Positions 14,864-24,074 of a DNA stretch of 43,562 nt are shown here, one piece after another. Below the pieces are notes generated by a model that was given only the letters and a program-made list of their open reading frames with translations, made no database searches and was not told the DNA's origin. Location: positions 1-43,562 of the forward strand of contig CANRIX010000017.1 of NCBI GenBank assembly GCA_947630765.1. Direction: 5' to 3'. Position 1 is the stretch's first letter. Each line of letters starts with the position of its first letter. Source of the DNA: an uncultured Clostridia bacterium. GTDB taxonomy: Bacteria > Bacillota > Clostridia > Oscillospirales > CAG-382. Position numbers and translations under genes: made by a program.

Positions 14864-16359
14864 CCTTTCTTTTCTTGCAAGGACGCGAAGAAGCGGCGGA
14901 TCTCCGGCTCGCGGATCCCGTCGGACGCGTCTAAATACTCATACGGATACTTCGGGAAGGCGATCCGGCAGATCTCGTTCCGATCGGGAGAAACCAGCTT
15001 CGTGATCGCCCCGGCGCCGCAGGCAAAGACCGTCGAATACTCCTCCATCATCAGCACGTTATACAGGTTTTCGGTGCCTTTTTTGGCGTATCCGACGTTT
15101 TCGGCGTTCCCGACGATGTTCTTCTGGCGGTACAGGTAATACGGGAACCACCCGCCGTCTCCGAGCGTCTGCCGCGCATACGCGACGCAGGAACGCGCAA
15201 GTTCTCCGGCGGGATCGTACACGCCGTCCGCCGAAAACCGCAATGTCGACGCCTTTTTGACGCTCAGCGTATGCACCGTGATGTTCTCGAACCCGATGCG
15301 CATGACGTCTGAAAGGCTCTTTTCAAAGGTTTCCCGCGTGTCGCCGGGCAAACCGGCGATCAGGTCGGCGTTGACGACGTCGAACCCCTCCCGCATAGCG
15401 AGCTCGGACGCGGAGAAGAACGCGTCCACGCTGTGCTGCCGCCCGATACGGCGCAGCACCTCCGGGTCGGTCGTCTGCGGATTGACGCTGACGCGGCGCA
15501 CGCCGCTCGCTTTCAGGATATGCAGTTTCTCCGCCGTGATCGTGTCCGGGCGCCCCGCTTCAAAGGAAAATTCGCGAATGCTCTCACCCGGCAGCTCCCG
15601 TTCGAGCAGGGAAAGCAATTCCCGCAGCTGCGCTTCGGACAGGATCGACGGCGTCCCGCCGCCGATATACACGGACGTCAGCCGCATGCCCAGTTCGCGA
15701 ATGACCCGACAGTTGTCCCGCACATCGGCGTGCAGCCGTTCGAGGTAGGCGGGCAGCAGACTGAGCAGACGGGGCGTCGCGCAGGAGACGAAGGAGCAAT
15801 AGGCGCACCGGGTCGGGCAGAACGGGATCGAGAGGTAGAGCGCACAGTCGTCGGGGCGGGTGTCCCGCAGCATGTCGATCTCGGTCCGCGCCGTCTCCAC
15901 GGCGAGAGAAGCCTTCTGCGGCAGGACGTCGTAGTCCTCGGTAAACAGTTTCCCCACCGTTTCGGGGGAATAACCGCGATCCAGATAATATTTTGCCCGT
16001 TTCACCGGCCGCAGACCGAGCAGATACCCCCACGGCAGGGCGAACCCGAACAGCTTCCGCCCCGCTTCCAGATACGCCTTTCCGAGCGCAAGGGACGCGA
16101 AGTCAGACGCGGTCATCTCGACGAACGGGCGGTACCCCGCCGTCGAGAAGCAGCCGACCTCCGTCCGCCCGCCGGCGGACAGCTCCGTCCGGCAGAAAAA
16201 GCCGTCCGCCCGCTCTTCGAGCAGAAAGCGGGCGGCAGGAGCGCCGTCCGTTTCTTCGCCGTCCTCCCGGAACTTTTCCCCCGGGAAATACAGCATGCAG
16301 AGCGTGCGGAAATAGAAATCGTTGAGATACGGGGTCCTGTTGTCGATGACGACCTTCAT
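14860..16359 (-). CDS. hemZ: Radical SAM coproporphyrinogen dehydrogenase HemZ
   Basis: A 499-residue HemZ-type protein with an N-terminal domain of about 165 residues specific to this subfamily and a radical SAM core. The cluster motif is C181-PTR-C185-AY-C188 inside LYLSIPFCPTRCAYCSF, followed by VYIGGGTPS, FSFEAGRPDTI and NPQTTDPEVLRRIGR. The family is annotated as oxygen-independent coproporphyrinogen III oxidase, but many HemN-like proteins have other roles, and no other heme gene is near, so the substrate is open. The start overlaps the dtd stop (ATGA) and the stop overlaps the kinase start. Confidence 0.9.
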   Translation of the reverse strand: MKVVIDNRTPYLNDFYFRTLCMLYFPGEKFREDGEETDGAPAARFLLEERADGFFCRTELSAGGRTEVGCFSTAGYRPFVEMTASDFASLALGKAYLEAGRKLFGFALPWGYLLGLRPVKRAKYYLDRGYSPETVGKLFTEDYDVLPQKASLAVETARTEIDMLRDTRPDDCALYLSIPFCPTRCAYCSFVSCATPRLLSLLPAYLERLHADVRDNCRVIRELGMRLTSVYIGGGTPSILSEAQLRELLSLLERELPGESIREFSFEAGRPDTITAEKLHILKASGVRRVSVNPQTTDPEVLRRIGRQHSVDAFFSASELAMREGFDVVNADLIAGLPGDTRETFEKSLSDVMRIGFENITVHTLSVKKASTLRFSADGVYDPAGELARSCVAYARQTLGDGGWFPYYLYRQKNIVGNAENVGYAKKGTENLYNVLMMEEYSTVFACGAGAITKLVSPDRNEICRIAFPKYPYEYLDASDGIREPEIRRFFASLQEKKG

Positions 16360-16820
16360 GCGTTTCGCTCCTGGTTTCGCAGTTCGACGGTGTCGATGAT
16401 CAGATTGACCGGCCCGTCCAGCACCGCGTCGATCCGCATATCCGCCCCGAAGATCCCCCGCTTGACCGGCAGGACCTCGCCGACCGCGTCGCAGAACGCG
16501 TCGTACATCGGTTTCGCCTTTTCCGGGCGGGCGGCATGCGTGCAGTCCGGGCGGAATCCCCGCCGAACCCGTCCGAGCAGGGTGAAATTGGAAATGATCA
16601 TCGCTTCCCCGCCCACGTCGGACGCGGAAAGCGCCATCTTTCCGGCTTCGTTTTCAAAGATGCGAAGCCCCGCGAGCTTCGCGCTCCCTCGGCGCAGGTC
16701 GTCGTCCGTATCCGCCGCGTCGACGCCGACGAAGGCGAGCAGACCCGGACCGATCTGCGAGACCAGTTCCCCCTCCACGGTACAGGAGGCGCTTTTTACG
16801 CGCTGAACCACAAGCTTCAC
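16356..16820 (-). CDS. dtd: D-aminoacyl-tRNA deacylase
   Basis: A 154-residue DTD with VKLVVQRVKSASCTVEGELVSQIGPGLLAFVGV at the N-terminus and the two active-site segments: ISNFTLLG (SQFTL in most homologues, so Gln is Asn here) and LDGPVNLIID with the Gly-cisPro pair. It removes D-amino acids (and glycine) from tRNA. Start GTG 16820 is chosen because GGGGGA lies 9 nt upstream and homologues begin here; it is 1 nt after the rel stop. The longer upstream frame is only rel read in another frame. Confidence 0.94.
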   Translation of the reverse strand: MKLVVQRVKSASCTVEGELVSQIGPGLLAFVGVDAADTDDDLRRGSAKLAGLRIFENEAGKMALSASDVGGEAMIISNFTLLGRVRRGFRPDCTHAARPEKAKPMYDAFCDAVGEVLPVKRGIFGADMRIDAVLDGPVNLIIDTVELRNQERNA

Positions 16821-16821
16821 T

Positions 16822-19032
16822 TTATACGTTCCCCCGTGTGACGTCCCGCACCGCGCCGTTCTTGCGGAGCGCGGAGATGATGGACGCGAGATGTGCGGTG
16901 TCACCGCACCGCACGCCAAAGGTCATGGTGATCGTGTCGCCGCTCTCCTTGGTCGACAGCGAGGTGATCTCCACCTTCATATCCCGCAAAGCGACGGACA
17001 GCTCGGCGATGATGCTGGGCGTATAGGTGGCGAACACGTTCAGGAAGGCTTCAAAGCCGCCCAGCGCGTGCTTCTCCGCCCGATCCGTCCACGAAGCGGT
17101 CACCCAGCGGTCCCGTTCCTCGGGGCGCTTGAGTCCGTTCTGCACGTTGACGCAATCGTATTTGTGGATCGAAATTCCGTATCCTTTGGTGATAAACCCG
17201 ATGATCCGATCGCCCGGAAGCGGCGAACAGCACTTCGCAAACTTGACCGCACACCCCTCGACGTTGTCCACGATGACGCTTTCGGAGGACTTCCGCGCCT
17301 TGCGCTCCTCGCGCTCGCTCTGCTCCGAGATCAGCGTCGGCTGCTTCGGCTTCTGCTCCGGCAGATCGGGGGAAACCACCCGATTGAATTCCTCCTTGAG
17401 CTTGGTGCCGAGCTTGACGGCGTCCATTCCGCCGAAACCGATGCTGTTGTACAGGTCGTCCGCCTCGGCAAAGCCCATGCGCGGCGCGAGCGACGTCATG
17501 ATCTGGTCCCGCTGCGCGTCGGTGAAGCGGCGACCGTAGCGGCGAAGCTCCCGCTCCACCGCCTGCTTGCCGAGCTCGATATTCTCCGCACGCATCTCCC
17601 GCTTGAAGAACATGCGGATCTTGTTGCGCGCTTCGCTCGAACGGACGCAGGACAGCCAGTCCCGGCTCGGACCCTTGGAATTCGGGTTGGTCAGCACCTC
17701 GACGATCTGCCCGGTCTGCAGGACCGTGTCGATCGGAACGATGTTGCCGTTGACCTTCGCGCCGACCATCTTATTGCCGACCGCCGAATGGATCGCGTAG
17801 GCGAAATCGATCGGCGTACTGCCCGCCGGCAGGTTGACGACGTCGCCCTTCGGCGTAAAGACGAAGATCTCGTCGTCGAACAGGTCGATCTTCAACGCCT
17901 GCAGGAATTCGTCCGGGTCGTTGCCGTCCGCGTCCGCTTCGAGCAGCGAACGGATCCAGTGCAGTTTCTCGTCGAGCGCCTGATTCGCCTGGTCGCCGGA
18001 CTTGTACTTCCAATGGGCGGCAAGACCGTACTCCGCCACCTCGTGCATTTCCCAGGTGCGGATCTGCACCTCGAACGGGATCCCGCCCGTACCGATGACC
18101 GTCGTGTGCAGGGAACGGTACAGGTTCTGCTTCGGAGTAGAGATATAATCCTTGAACCGCCCCGGCACGGAATTGAACATCTCGTGGATGATCCCGAGCA
18201 CCGTATAGCAGTCGAGCTCCGTGTCGACGATGATGCGGAGCGCGTAGAAATCGTAGATTTCGTCGAAGGACTTGTTCTGATTATACATCTTTTTATAGAT
18301 GCTGTAGATGCTCTTGACCCGTCCTTCAAGCTTGTAATGGATCCCGTAGGCGTCCAGCCCCTTAGCGACCATCCGCGTCGCATCGGCGAGGAAGTCCTTG
18401 CTTTCGCCGTAGCGCTTCTCGGTGTCCTTTTTGATCTCCTGAAACCCGATTGGGTCGAGGTAGGAGAGCGCGAGCGTTTCAAGCTCCTGCTTGATGCGCT
18501 GGATTCCCAAACGGTGCGCGATCGGCGCGTAGACGTGCATGGTCTCCAGCGCGATGGAGCGCTGTTTTTCCGGCGTGCGGACGGAAAGGGTCCGCATATT
18601 GTGCAGGCGGTCCGCCAATTTGACGAAGATGACCCGCAGATCCTTCGACATCGCGAGGAACATCTTCCGCAGGTTGCGGATACTCGCTTCCTGCTTGGTT
18701 TCAAACGGGATATTCAGCTTCGTGACCCCGTCGACGATGTCGGCGACGTCCTTTCCGAACTGCTCGCGGATCTCCGCGAGCGTGACGCGGTCGGAGCAGT
18801 CCTCGATGGTGTCGTGCAGGAACGCGGCACAGATGGAATTCGTGTCGAGCTGGCATTCGTAGACGATCTGGGCGACCGCGATCGGGTGAACGATATAGTC
18901 CTCCCCGGAAATCCGCTTCTGTCCCCGGTGCAGCTCCTCGGCGAGGTAGTAGGAGCGCTTGATCTTGTCGATATCGTAACTTCCGCTGGCGTCAATGCGG
19001 GCGAAAAGTTCGTTTACATCATAGGATTCCAT
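16822..19032 (-). CDS. rel: Bifunctional (p)ppGpp synthetase/hydrolase Rel (RSH)
   Basis: A 736-residue long RSH enzyme. The HD hydrolase domain (about 25-180) keeps its metal residues: DYIVHPIAVA and AAFLHDTIEDC. The synthetase domain (about 220-340) has GRFKDYISTPKQNLYRSLHTTVIG. TGS follows (about 390-455, VFTPKGDVVNLPAGSTPIDFAYAIHS), then a zinc-finger/helical region with CAVKFAKCCSPLPGDRIIGF, then a C-terminal ACT/RRM domain. Both active sites look intact, so it should make and degrade the stringent-response alarmone on ribosome cues. It lies 10 nt after recJ and 1 nt before dtd; recJ-rel-dtd order is common in Firmicutes. Confidence 0.97.
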   Translation of the reverse strand: MESYDVNELFARIDASGSYDIDKIKRSYYLAEELHRGQKRISGEDYIVHPIAVAQIVYECQLDTNSICAAFLHDTIEDCSDRVTLAEIREQFGKDVADIVDGVTKLNIPFETKQEASIRNLRKMFLAMSKDLRVIFVKLADRLHNMRTLSVRTPEKQRSIALETMHVYAPIAHRLGIQRIKQELETLALSYLDPIGFQEIKKDTEKRYGESKDFLADATRMVAKGLDAYGIHYKLEGRVKSIYSIYKKMYNQNKSFDEIYDFYALRIIVDTELDCYTVLGIIHEMFNSVPGRFKDYISTPKQNLYRSLHTTVIGTGGIPFEVQIRTWEMHEVAEYGLAAHWKYKSGDQANQALDEKLHWIRSLLEADADGNDPDEFLQALKIDLFDDEIFVFTPKGDVVNLPAGSTPIDFAYAIHSAVGNKMVGAKVNGNIVPIDTVLQTGQIVEVLTNPNSKGPSRDWLSCVRSSEARNKIRMFFKREMRAENIELGKQAVERELRRYGRRFTDAQRDQIMTSLAPRMGFAEADDLYNSIGFGGMDAVKLGTKLKEEFNRVVSPDLPEQKPKQPTLISEQSEREERKARKSSESVIVDNVEGCAVKFAKCCSPLPGDRIIGFITKGYGISIHKYDCVNVQNGLKRPEERDRWVTASWTDRAEKHALGGFEAFLNVFATYTPSIIAELSVALRDMKVEITSLSTKESGDTITMTFGVRCGDTAHLASIISALRKNGAVRDVTRGNV

Positions 19033-19042
19033 GAATCAACCC

Positions 19043-21151
19043 TTATTTCGTTCCATTCAGCGGGTGGTTCTTCCGCAGGCGGATCAGAACCGGCGACTGG
19101 TCGAGATTGACCTTCTTGCCGACCGGCAGGAGCTTCAGTTCGACCACCCTGCCGTCCTCGCTGTATGTACGCGAAATCAGCCCCTCGTCGCAAAGCACGT
19201 CGAGGATGATCTTCAGTTTGCAGTAGGAGACACGGATCCCTTCCTGCTCCAGCCGACTGCATACGGCATCGACTGTCGTGCGCTTGCTGCTTTCCAGCAC
19301 GTCCCGCTTGAGGAACTTATAGACCTCGCGGAAATCCGCCAGAACCGGCAGATCGGTCTCGGAGATCGGGGTCCTGTCCTCCGGGTCGGTCAATCGGCGG
19401 TAGGTCCGTTCGCCCTCGGTGCTGTTCTCCTCGTCGATATAGCTCAACCGCATCGCCTTGATGGTGACCTGCGGGGAGCGATGCCCCATGTACTCGTTGA
19501 TGTCCGCCGTGAACACCACGTCGTACAGGCAACCTTCGCTCAGCTTGATCTCCTCGGGGACCGAGAACCAGATCGCACTGACCTCCTTTTCGCTGCTGTA
19601 GCGGCGATTACCCGGGCGCAGGCGGAACTTGCAATGCTTCCCGCCGGACAGCGGAACGATGTCCACCGCGGCGACGCGGCGCATCATCAGCACCGGCTGC
19701 GGATTCTGCAGACCGAACGGCTCGAGCAGCTGCATTTCTTCGATGCCTTTCATCGTAATATCCGAAAAATCGACTTCGCACTCCACCTCAAGCGGCAGCG
19801 ACGCGTCCGTCCGCGTCAGGTACTGCGACGCGTACGCGTTGATCCGGCGGCGGAATTCGTCGATCTTGTCGATGTCCAGCGAAAGTCCGGCCGCCAGCTC
19901 GTGCCCGCCGTATTCGCTCAGCAGATCCCCGCAGGTCGCGAGCGCGTCCATCAGCGAAAAGCCCTTGATGCTCCGCCCGGACCCCTTCGCGATCCCGCCG
20001 TCGAAGGAGAACAGGATGCAGGGCAGCGAATACCGCTCGGCGATTTTGGAAGCGACCACCCCGATGACCCCTTGGTGCCAGCCCGCCGAGCCGAGGACGA
20101 AGAAGCAGTCGTCGGCGCAGGAAGCGCTGATCTGCCCGATCGCCTGCTCATAGATCTCCTGCTCCATCTGCTGGCGGAGCTTGTTGGTTTCGCAAAGCTC
20201 CGCCGCGATGCGGTCGGCCTCCTCCGGGTCCTCCGTCATCAGCAGTTCCACGGCGCGGGAGGCGGAAGCGATGCGCCCCGCCGCGTTGATGCGCGGCGCG
20301 AGGACGTAGCCGACCGTCGAGGACGTGACCTTCTTCGTCAGCAGTCCGTTCTTGATGATGCCGGCGTGCCGCATGAGCGCGAGGATCCCGGGCGAACGGA
20401 CGGTTTCCAGCTTTTTCAGCCCCATGGCGGCGATCCGACGGTTCTCGTCGACGATCGGCATGACGTCCGCGATGGTTCCGAGCGCGACGACGTCCGCGTA
20501 TCGGTCGCAGATGCGCTGGGTATCCCCGTCCACCGCGCACAGCAGCTTGAACACCACGCCGACCCCGGCGAGGTCCTTGAACGGATACTCGCAGTCCTCC
20601 CGGTGCGGATTGACGACCGCGACCGCGTCAGGAAGAATTTCCCGACAGCTGTGATGGTCGGTGATGACCATGTCGATCCCCTGCTCCTTGGCGTACTTCG
20701 CTTCCTCGATCGCCGTGATGCCGGTATCGACCGTGATGATCATATCGAAGCACCCGACCATCCGCTTGATGACCGGCAGGCTCAGTCCGTACCCCTCGGA
20801 GATGCGATCGGGAATGAAATACTCGCAGTGCACCCCGTGCTCGGACAGGTAGGTATGCAGGATCATCGTCGAGGTCACGCCGTCGACGTCGTAATCGCCA
20901 TAGATACAGACGCGTTCCTTCCGCTCGATCGCCTGCCGGACGCGGGCGACGGCACGGTCCATGTCCTTGAGCAGATACGGGTCGTGCAGCGGAATTTCGT
21001 CCTTATGCAGGAACGCATGCACCTTTTCCGCGGAATCAAGCCCTCTGTTTGCAAGCAGTCTCGCCGTCAGGGGCAGCAGATCAAGCTCCGCCTGCAGCCG
21101 TTTCCAAACGGTTTCGTCCCCTTCCTGCAGGATCCATTTCCGTTCTGTCAT
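19043..21151 (-). CDS. recJ: Single-stranded-DNA-specific exonuclease RecJ
   Basis: A 702-residue DHH-family 5'-3' exonuclease. DHH motifs are present: CIYGDYDVDGVTSTMIL, ITVDTGITAI and the name-giving MVITDHHSCREILPDAVAVVNP. PRINAAGRIASASRA follows. The DHHA1 domain carries GWHQGVIGVVASKIAERY and GGHELAAG. An OB-fold and a C-terminal RecJ domain III-like extension complete a Gram-positive-type RecJ. It works in mismatch, base-excision and recombination repair. It sits between cdaR and rel in the same unit. Confidence 0.96.
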   Translation of the reverse strand: MTERKWILQEGDETVWKRLQAELDLLPLTARLLANRGLDSAEKVHAFLHKDEIPLHDPYLLKDMDRAVARVRQAIERKERVCIYGDYDVDGVTSTMILHTYLSEHGVHCEYFIPDRISEGYGLSLPVIKRMVGCFDMIITVDTGITAIEEAKYAKEQGIDMVITDHHSCREILPDAVAVVNPHREDCEYPFKDLAGVGVVFKLLCAVDGDTQRICDRYADVVALGTIADVMPIVDENRRIAAMGLKKLETVRSPGILALMRHAGIIKNGLLTKKVTSSTVGYVLAPRINAAGRIASASRAVELLMTEDPEEADRIAAELCETNKLRQQMEQEIYEQAIGQISASCADDCFFVLGSAGWHQGVIGVVASKIAERYSLPCILFSFDGGIAKGSGRSIKGFSLMDALATCGDLLSEYGGHELAAGLSLDIDKIDEFRRRINAYASQYLTRTDASLPLEVECEVDFSDITMKGIEEMQLLEPFGLQNPQPVLMMRRVAAVDIVPLSGGKHCKFRLRPGNRRYSSEKEVSAIWFSVPEEIKLSEGCLYDVVFTADINEYMGHRSPQVTIKAMRLSYIDEENSTEGERTYRRLTDPEDRTPISETDLPVLADFREVYKFLKRDVLESSKRTTVDAVCSRLEQEGIRVSYCKLKIILDVLCDEGLISRTYSEDGRVVELKLLPVGKKVNLDQSPVLIRLRKNHPLNGTK

Positions 21152-21190
21152 TGTTTTTCGCCTCCTGTTTCTGCATCCGCGAACCGCATT

Positions 21191-22444
21191 TTATGCGGCG
21201 ATCACGCGGACCGCCACGGTATACGCCGAACCGTCCACACAGACCGCACTGCTTCCCGTGCTGATCTCGGCGACGCCGAGAAACTCGTTCTCCGCCGCCT
21301 GCGGCTCCAGCGTGTTGTAATCGACAAGAATCGTCATATCGGACGGGTTGTAAGCGCGCACGGCGTCCGTCGGCCCGAAAATCGTGACCTCCACCGCGTG
21401 CAGCACGCTGACCTTCACCGCACCGCCGTTCGGAAGGTTATACACTTCGATCCGACCGACCGGGACCGTTACCGTTCGGTAACGGACCTCCGGCAAAACG
21501 ACCGAATACGAAATCTCCGCGTTCGGTTCGACCGCGGAAAGCGCGCTTTCCGGCAAATTCTGTTCAAGCAATTCGCCCGCCGTGACGGAATCGTTCAAGC
21601 GGTTGTTCTCGATCCCCGTTTCGTCGCATCGGATGGCAAGCGACTGCACCTGCCCGAGCGCGGACAGCGGTCCGCGCAGCTCCACGCCGGGGACCGAGCT
21701 GAGGAACTGCACGTCCTCCACCTGCCAGACCCCACCGGTCAGCGAAAGGCGGATCGGGACGGTTTTCCGCCCGTACAGTACGAACGTCACGTCCACCGTG
21801 CTGCTCTCCATCGTGACGTACGGATTGGAGATCTCCGCTTTCGTGTCCGCGTTGCGCAGGCGGATCTCCCCGCTGACGTGGACGCTCTCCCCGGTGATCT
21901 CCCCGAGCGCAAAATCGCAGTACGCTTCCGCCGAGCTGATGACGCTTTCCGGCCCGTTCACCCGCACGGTGTACAGGCTCTGGATGGTTTCGCCGATCTC
22001 ATAGGCGGAAGAATAGGTTTTTTCGATCTGCACGTTGATATTGCGGGAGGTAAACACGTCAACGTAGAGCGTGATATTCATCACCGACGGGTTCGCCACC
22101 GTCACACCGCTCGGCGCGACGACCGTGACCGGAAGGGTCACCGGACCCGGCTGATCGACCCCCGAAATATCCACATAAGCGCTGAAATCCCCCGCGTCGA
22201 GCGCATTGAGCGTGGAACGGGTGCCGGAAGCGTGTACGTCCACATTGAGGGAAAAGCTCTCGGCCTCCGCGACTGTGTAGCCGTTGGTGTGCATCCCGAT
22301 GATCTCGACGGGGATCCCCGTGAAATTCTGCTCGGCGATCTCCGTGTCGTACCCGATCGCATAGAGCCAGAGCAACAGAGCGCCGAACAGCGCCGCGACG
22401 AAGATCGCGATCTTCCCCTTGCGCCCAGATTCCTCTTTATTCAT
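21191..22444 (-). CDS. cdaR: CdaA regulatory protein CdaR (YbbR-domain)
   Basis: About 417 residues: an N-terminal anchor helix (KIAIFVAALFGALLLWLYAIG) and a large extracytoplasmic part with tandem YbbR beta domains (for example NFTGIPVEIIGM, VDVFTSRNINVQIEKTYSSAYEIGE, PVRLSLTGG-like repeats). YbbR proteins bind and modulate the membrane diadenylate cyclase CdaA. ATG 22444 is chosen over an upstream in-frame start because the lysine-rich segment before the anchor begins here and AGGA lies upstream. It follows cdaA after 38 nt, the usual partner order; glmM, often third, is not next. Confidence 0.93.
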   Translation of the reverse strand: MNKEESGRKGKIAIFVAALFGALLLWLYAIGYDTEIAEQNFTGIPVEIIGMHTNGYTVAEAESFSLNVDVHASGTRSTLNALDAGDFSAYVDISGVDQPGPVTLPVTVVAPSGVTVANPSVMNITLYVDVFTSRNINVQIEKTYSSAYEIGETIQSLYTVRVNGPESVISSAEAYCDFALGEITGESVHVSGEIRLRNADTKAEISNPYVTMESSTVDVTFVLYGRKTVPIRLSLTGGVWQVEDVQFLSSVPGVELRGPLSALGQVQSLAIRCDETGIENNRLNDSVTAGELLEQNLPESALSAVEPNAEISYSVVLPEVRYRTVTVPVGRIEVYNLPNGGAVKVSVLHAVEVTIFGPTDAVRAYNPSDMTILVDYNTLEPQAAENEFLGVAEISTGSSAVCVDGSAYTVAVRVIAA

Positions 22445-22482
22445 GGCGTTCACCCGTCCTTTCTGCGTGCGCGTCCCGAACG

Positions 22483-23361
22483 TCACGCTTTCTTGCCGCC
22501 CTGCCCCTTGCGGGAGAGCTTTCCGCGGACGCGGCTGACCACCTTTTCGGTCAGCGCCTCGTCCTCAAGCAGCAGCGCGTTGAGCGCCGTTTCAAGGGAT
22601 TTGCGGTCAAAGCCGCGCTGCAGCTCCCCCTCGACTGCGAGGGAGATGATCCCGTTCTCTTCCGAAACGATCAGCACCACCGCGTCGCTGTTTTCACTCA
22701 TGCCGATGCCGGCGCGGTGACGCGTGCCGAGTTCCTTGATGATATCGGCGTTGGTGGAAAGCGGCAGGACGCAGCCCGCCGCGTGCAGGCGGCCTTCGCT
22801 GATGATGGCGGCGCCGTCGTGCATGGGGGCTTTGTTGAAAAAGACGTTTTCCAGCAGGAACGCCGAGATCGTCGCGTCAAGCACGGTCCCGGAACGGACG
22901 TATTCCTCCAGCTTCGTATTGCGCTCAAACACGATCAGTGCGCCGGTCTTATGCTGGGAAAAGTACTCCGCCGCGATGCAGACCTCCCGAATGACCGGCA
23001 CGAGCGCGGCCTTCTGCGACGCATCGAGCTTTCCGCGAATGTTGCGGAACGTCGTCCCGCCGACCTTTTCCAGGAAGCTGCGCAGTTCCGGCTGGAACAC
23101 GACGATCAGCGAGAGGATCCCGACGGAAAAGACGTTGGAAAGCAGGAAGTTCAGCGCTTTCATCTGCGCGACGCTGCTGATAAGCAGGATCCCGATCAGC
23201 AGAACGATCCCCGCGAGCAGTCTTGCCGCACGGCGCTTCCGCATGAACTGGAAGATGTAATAAAAGACGAACGCGACGATGAGGATATCCAAAACGTCCA
23301 CCACGCGGATCGAGCGAAGCTGATTCCATACATATTGGAAGTAATCCAAAACCGCAGACAC
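22483..23361 (-). CDS. cdaA: Membrane diadenylate cyclase CdaA
   Basis: A 292-residue enzyme that joins two ATP into cyclic di-AMP. Three transmembrane helices (about residues 20-40, 49-64, 69-90) precede the DAC domain, which carries MHDGAAII (180-187) and GTRHRAGIGM (212-221), the two conserved catalytic motifs. GTG 23361 is chosen as start because AGGAGG lies 8 nt upstream; an ATG at 23394 overlaps the promoter region and has no ribosome site. A consensus promoter sits directly upstream, so this is the first gene of the long cdaA-cdaR-recJ-rel-dtd-hemZ unit. Cyclic di-AMP controls potassium and osmolyte uptake in Firmicutes. Confidence 0.96.
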   Translation of the reverse strand: MSAVLDYFQYVWNQLRSIRVVDVLDILIVAFVFYYIFQFMRKRRAARLLAGIVLLIGILLISSVAQMKALNFLLSNVFSVGILSLIVVFQPELRSFLEKVGGTTFRNIRGKLDASQKAALVPVIREVCIAAEYFSQHKTGALIVFERNTKLEEYVRSGTVLDATISAFLLENVFFNKAPMHDGAAIISEGRLHAAGCVLPLSTNADIIKELGTRHRAGIGMSENSDAVVLIVSEENGIISLAVEGELQRGFDRKSLETALNALLLEDEALTEKVVSRVRGKLSRKGQGGKKA

Positions 23362-23399
23362 GTCCGTTCCCTCCTCTTTTTGAAAAACCGTCACATTTC

Positions 23400-23428
23400 A
23401 CTATAGCATATCCGCTTTTACTTGTCAA
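23400..23428 (-). promoter_or_regulatory. Sigma-A promoter of the cdaA operon
   Basis: On the minus strand TTGACA (23428-23423), a 17-nt spacer and TATAGT (23405-23400). It is the only consensus promoter I found between here and the HU promoter at 11.5 kb. Confidence 0.88.
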
Positions 23429-23434
23429 GCGAAA

Positions 23435-23453
23435 GGGGAAAATTTCATTCCCC
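23435..23453 (-). terminator. Weak hairpin enclosing the rdgB stop codon
   Basis: On the minus strand GGGGAA-TGAAATT-TTCCCC, followed by TTTCGCTT. The loop holds the TGA stop. The stem is short and the T-tract interrupted, so termination would be partial. Confidence 0.45.
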
Positions 23454-24074
23454 GTCCAGCAAGAAATTCCGCTTTTTCTCCTCCGCGAGCAGGTTTTCCA
23501 GCGCTCTTCCGCGGTGGCTGACGGCATTTTTCGTCATCCCGTCGAGCTCCGCGAAGGTCTTGCCGAGCGGTTCGTAGAAGAATACCGGGTCGTAGCCAAA
23601 CTTCCCGTCCCCGCGTTTCTCCCGCAGGATCTTCCCTTCCACGGTTCCACGGGCGAAAAGCGTCGATTCGACCCCGTTCTGGTCGCATTTCACCGCGCAG
23701 ATCGCGCAGACGAACCGCGCCGTCCGCTTTTCGTCCGGCACGTCCCGCAGTTCCTCCAGCAGTTTCCGAATGTTCGCTTCGTCGTCCCCGTGCCCGCCGG
23801 CGTAGCGTGCGGAAAACACCCCCGGCGCACCGCCGAGCGCGTCCACCTCCAGTCCGCTGTCGTCGGCGACGCAGAGCATTCCCGTCGCACGCGCGACGGT
23901 CTGCGCCTTGCGGTGGGCGTTGCCCTCGAAGGTATCCGCGTCCTCGACGAGTTCGCCGGAAAACCCCGCTTCCTGCAGGGAAAGCAGGACGACCGGGAAA
24001 TCGTGTTCGACGAAGAAACGGTTGAATTCCTCAACTTTGTGGGGATTCCCCGTGGCGAGAACGATCTTCTTCAT
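23445..24074 (-). CDS. rdgB: XTP/dITP diphosphatase (RdgB/HAM1 family)
   Basis: A 209-residue house-cleaning enzyme that hydrolyses ITP, dITP and XTP. Family motifs are intact: KKIVLATGNPHKVEEF, TFEGNAHRKAQTVA, CVADDSGLEVDALGGAPGVFSARYAG, GDGKFGYDPVFF and SHRGRAL. Its ATG overlaps the stop of ftsY by 4 nt (ATGA). It is the last gene of the unit that starts near 34.7 kb. Confidence 0.97.
   Translation of the reverse strand: MKKIVLATGNPHKVEEFNRFFVEHDFPVVLLSLQEAGFSGELVEDADTFEGNAHRKAQTVARATGMLCVADDSGLEVDALGGAPGVFSARYAGGHGDDEANIRKLLEELRDVPDEKRTARFVCAICAVKCDQNGVESTLFARGTVEGKILREKRGDGKFGYDPVFFYEPLGKTFAELDGMTKNAVSHRGRALENLLAEEKKRNFLLDGE

Noticed and set aside
19031..22720. A 1229-codon open frame on the plus strand
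   Set aside because: It lies opposite recJ and cdaR in a GC-rich region, has an Arg/Asp-rich composition typical of antisense shadows, and shows no domain. A similar 1218-codon frame opposite topA and dprA (30259-33915) is rejected for the same reason.
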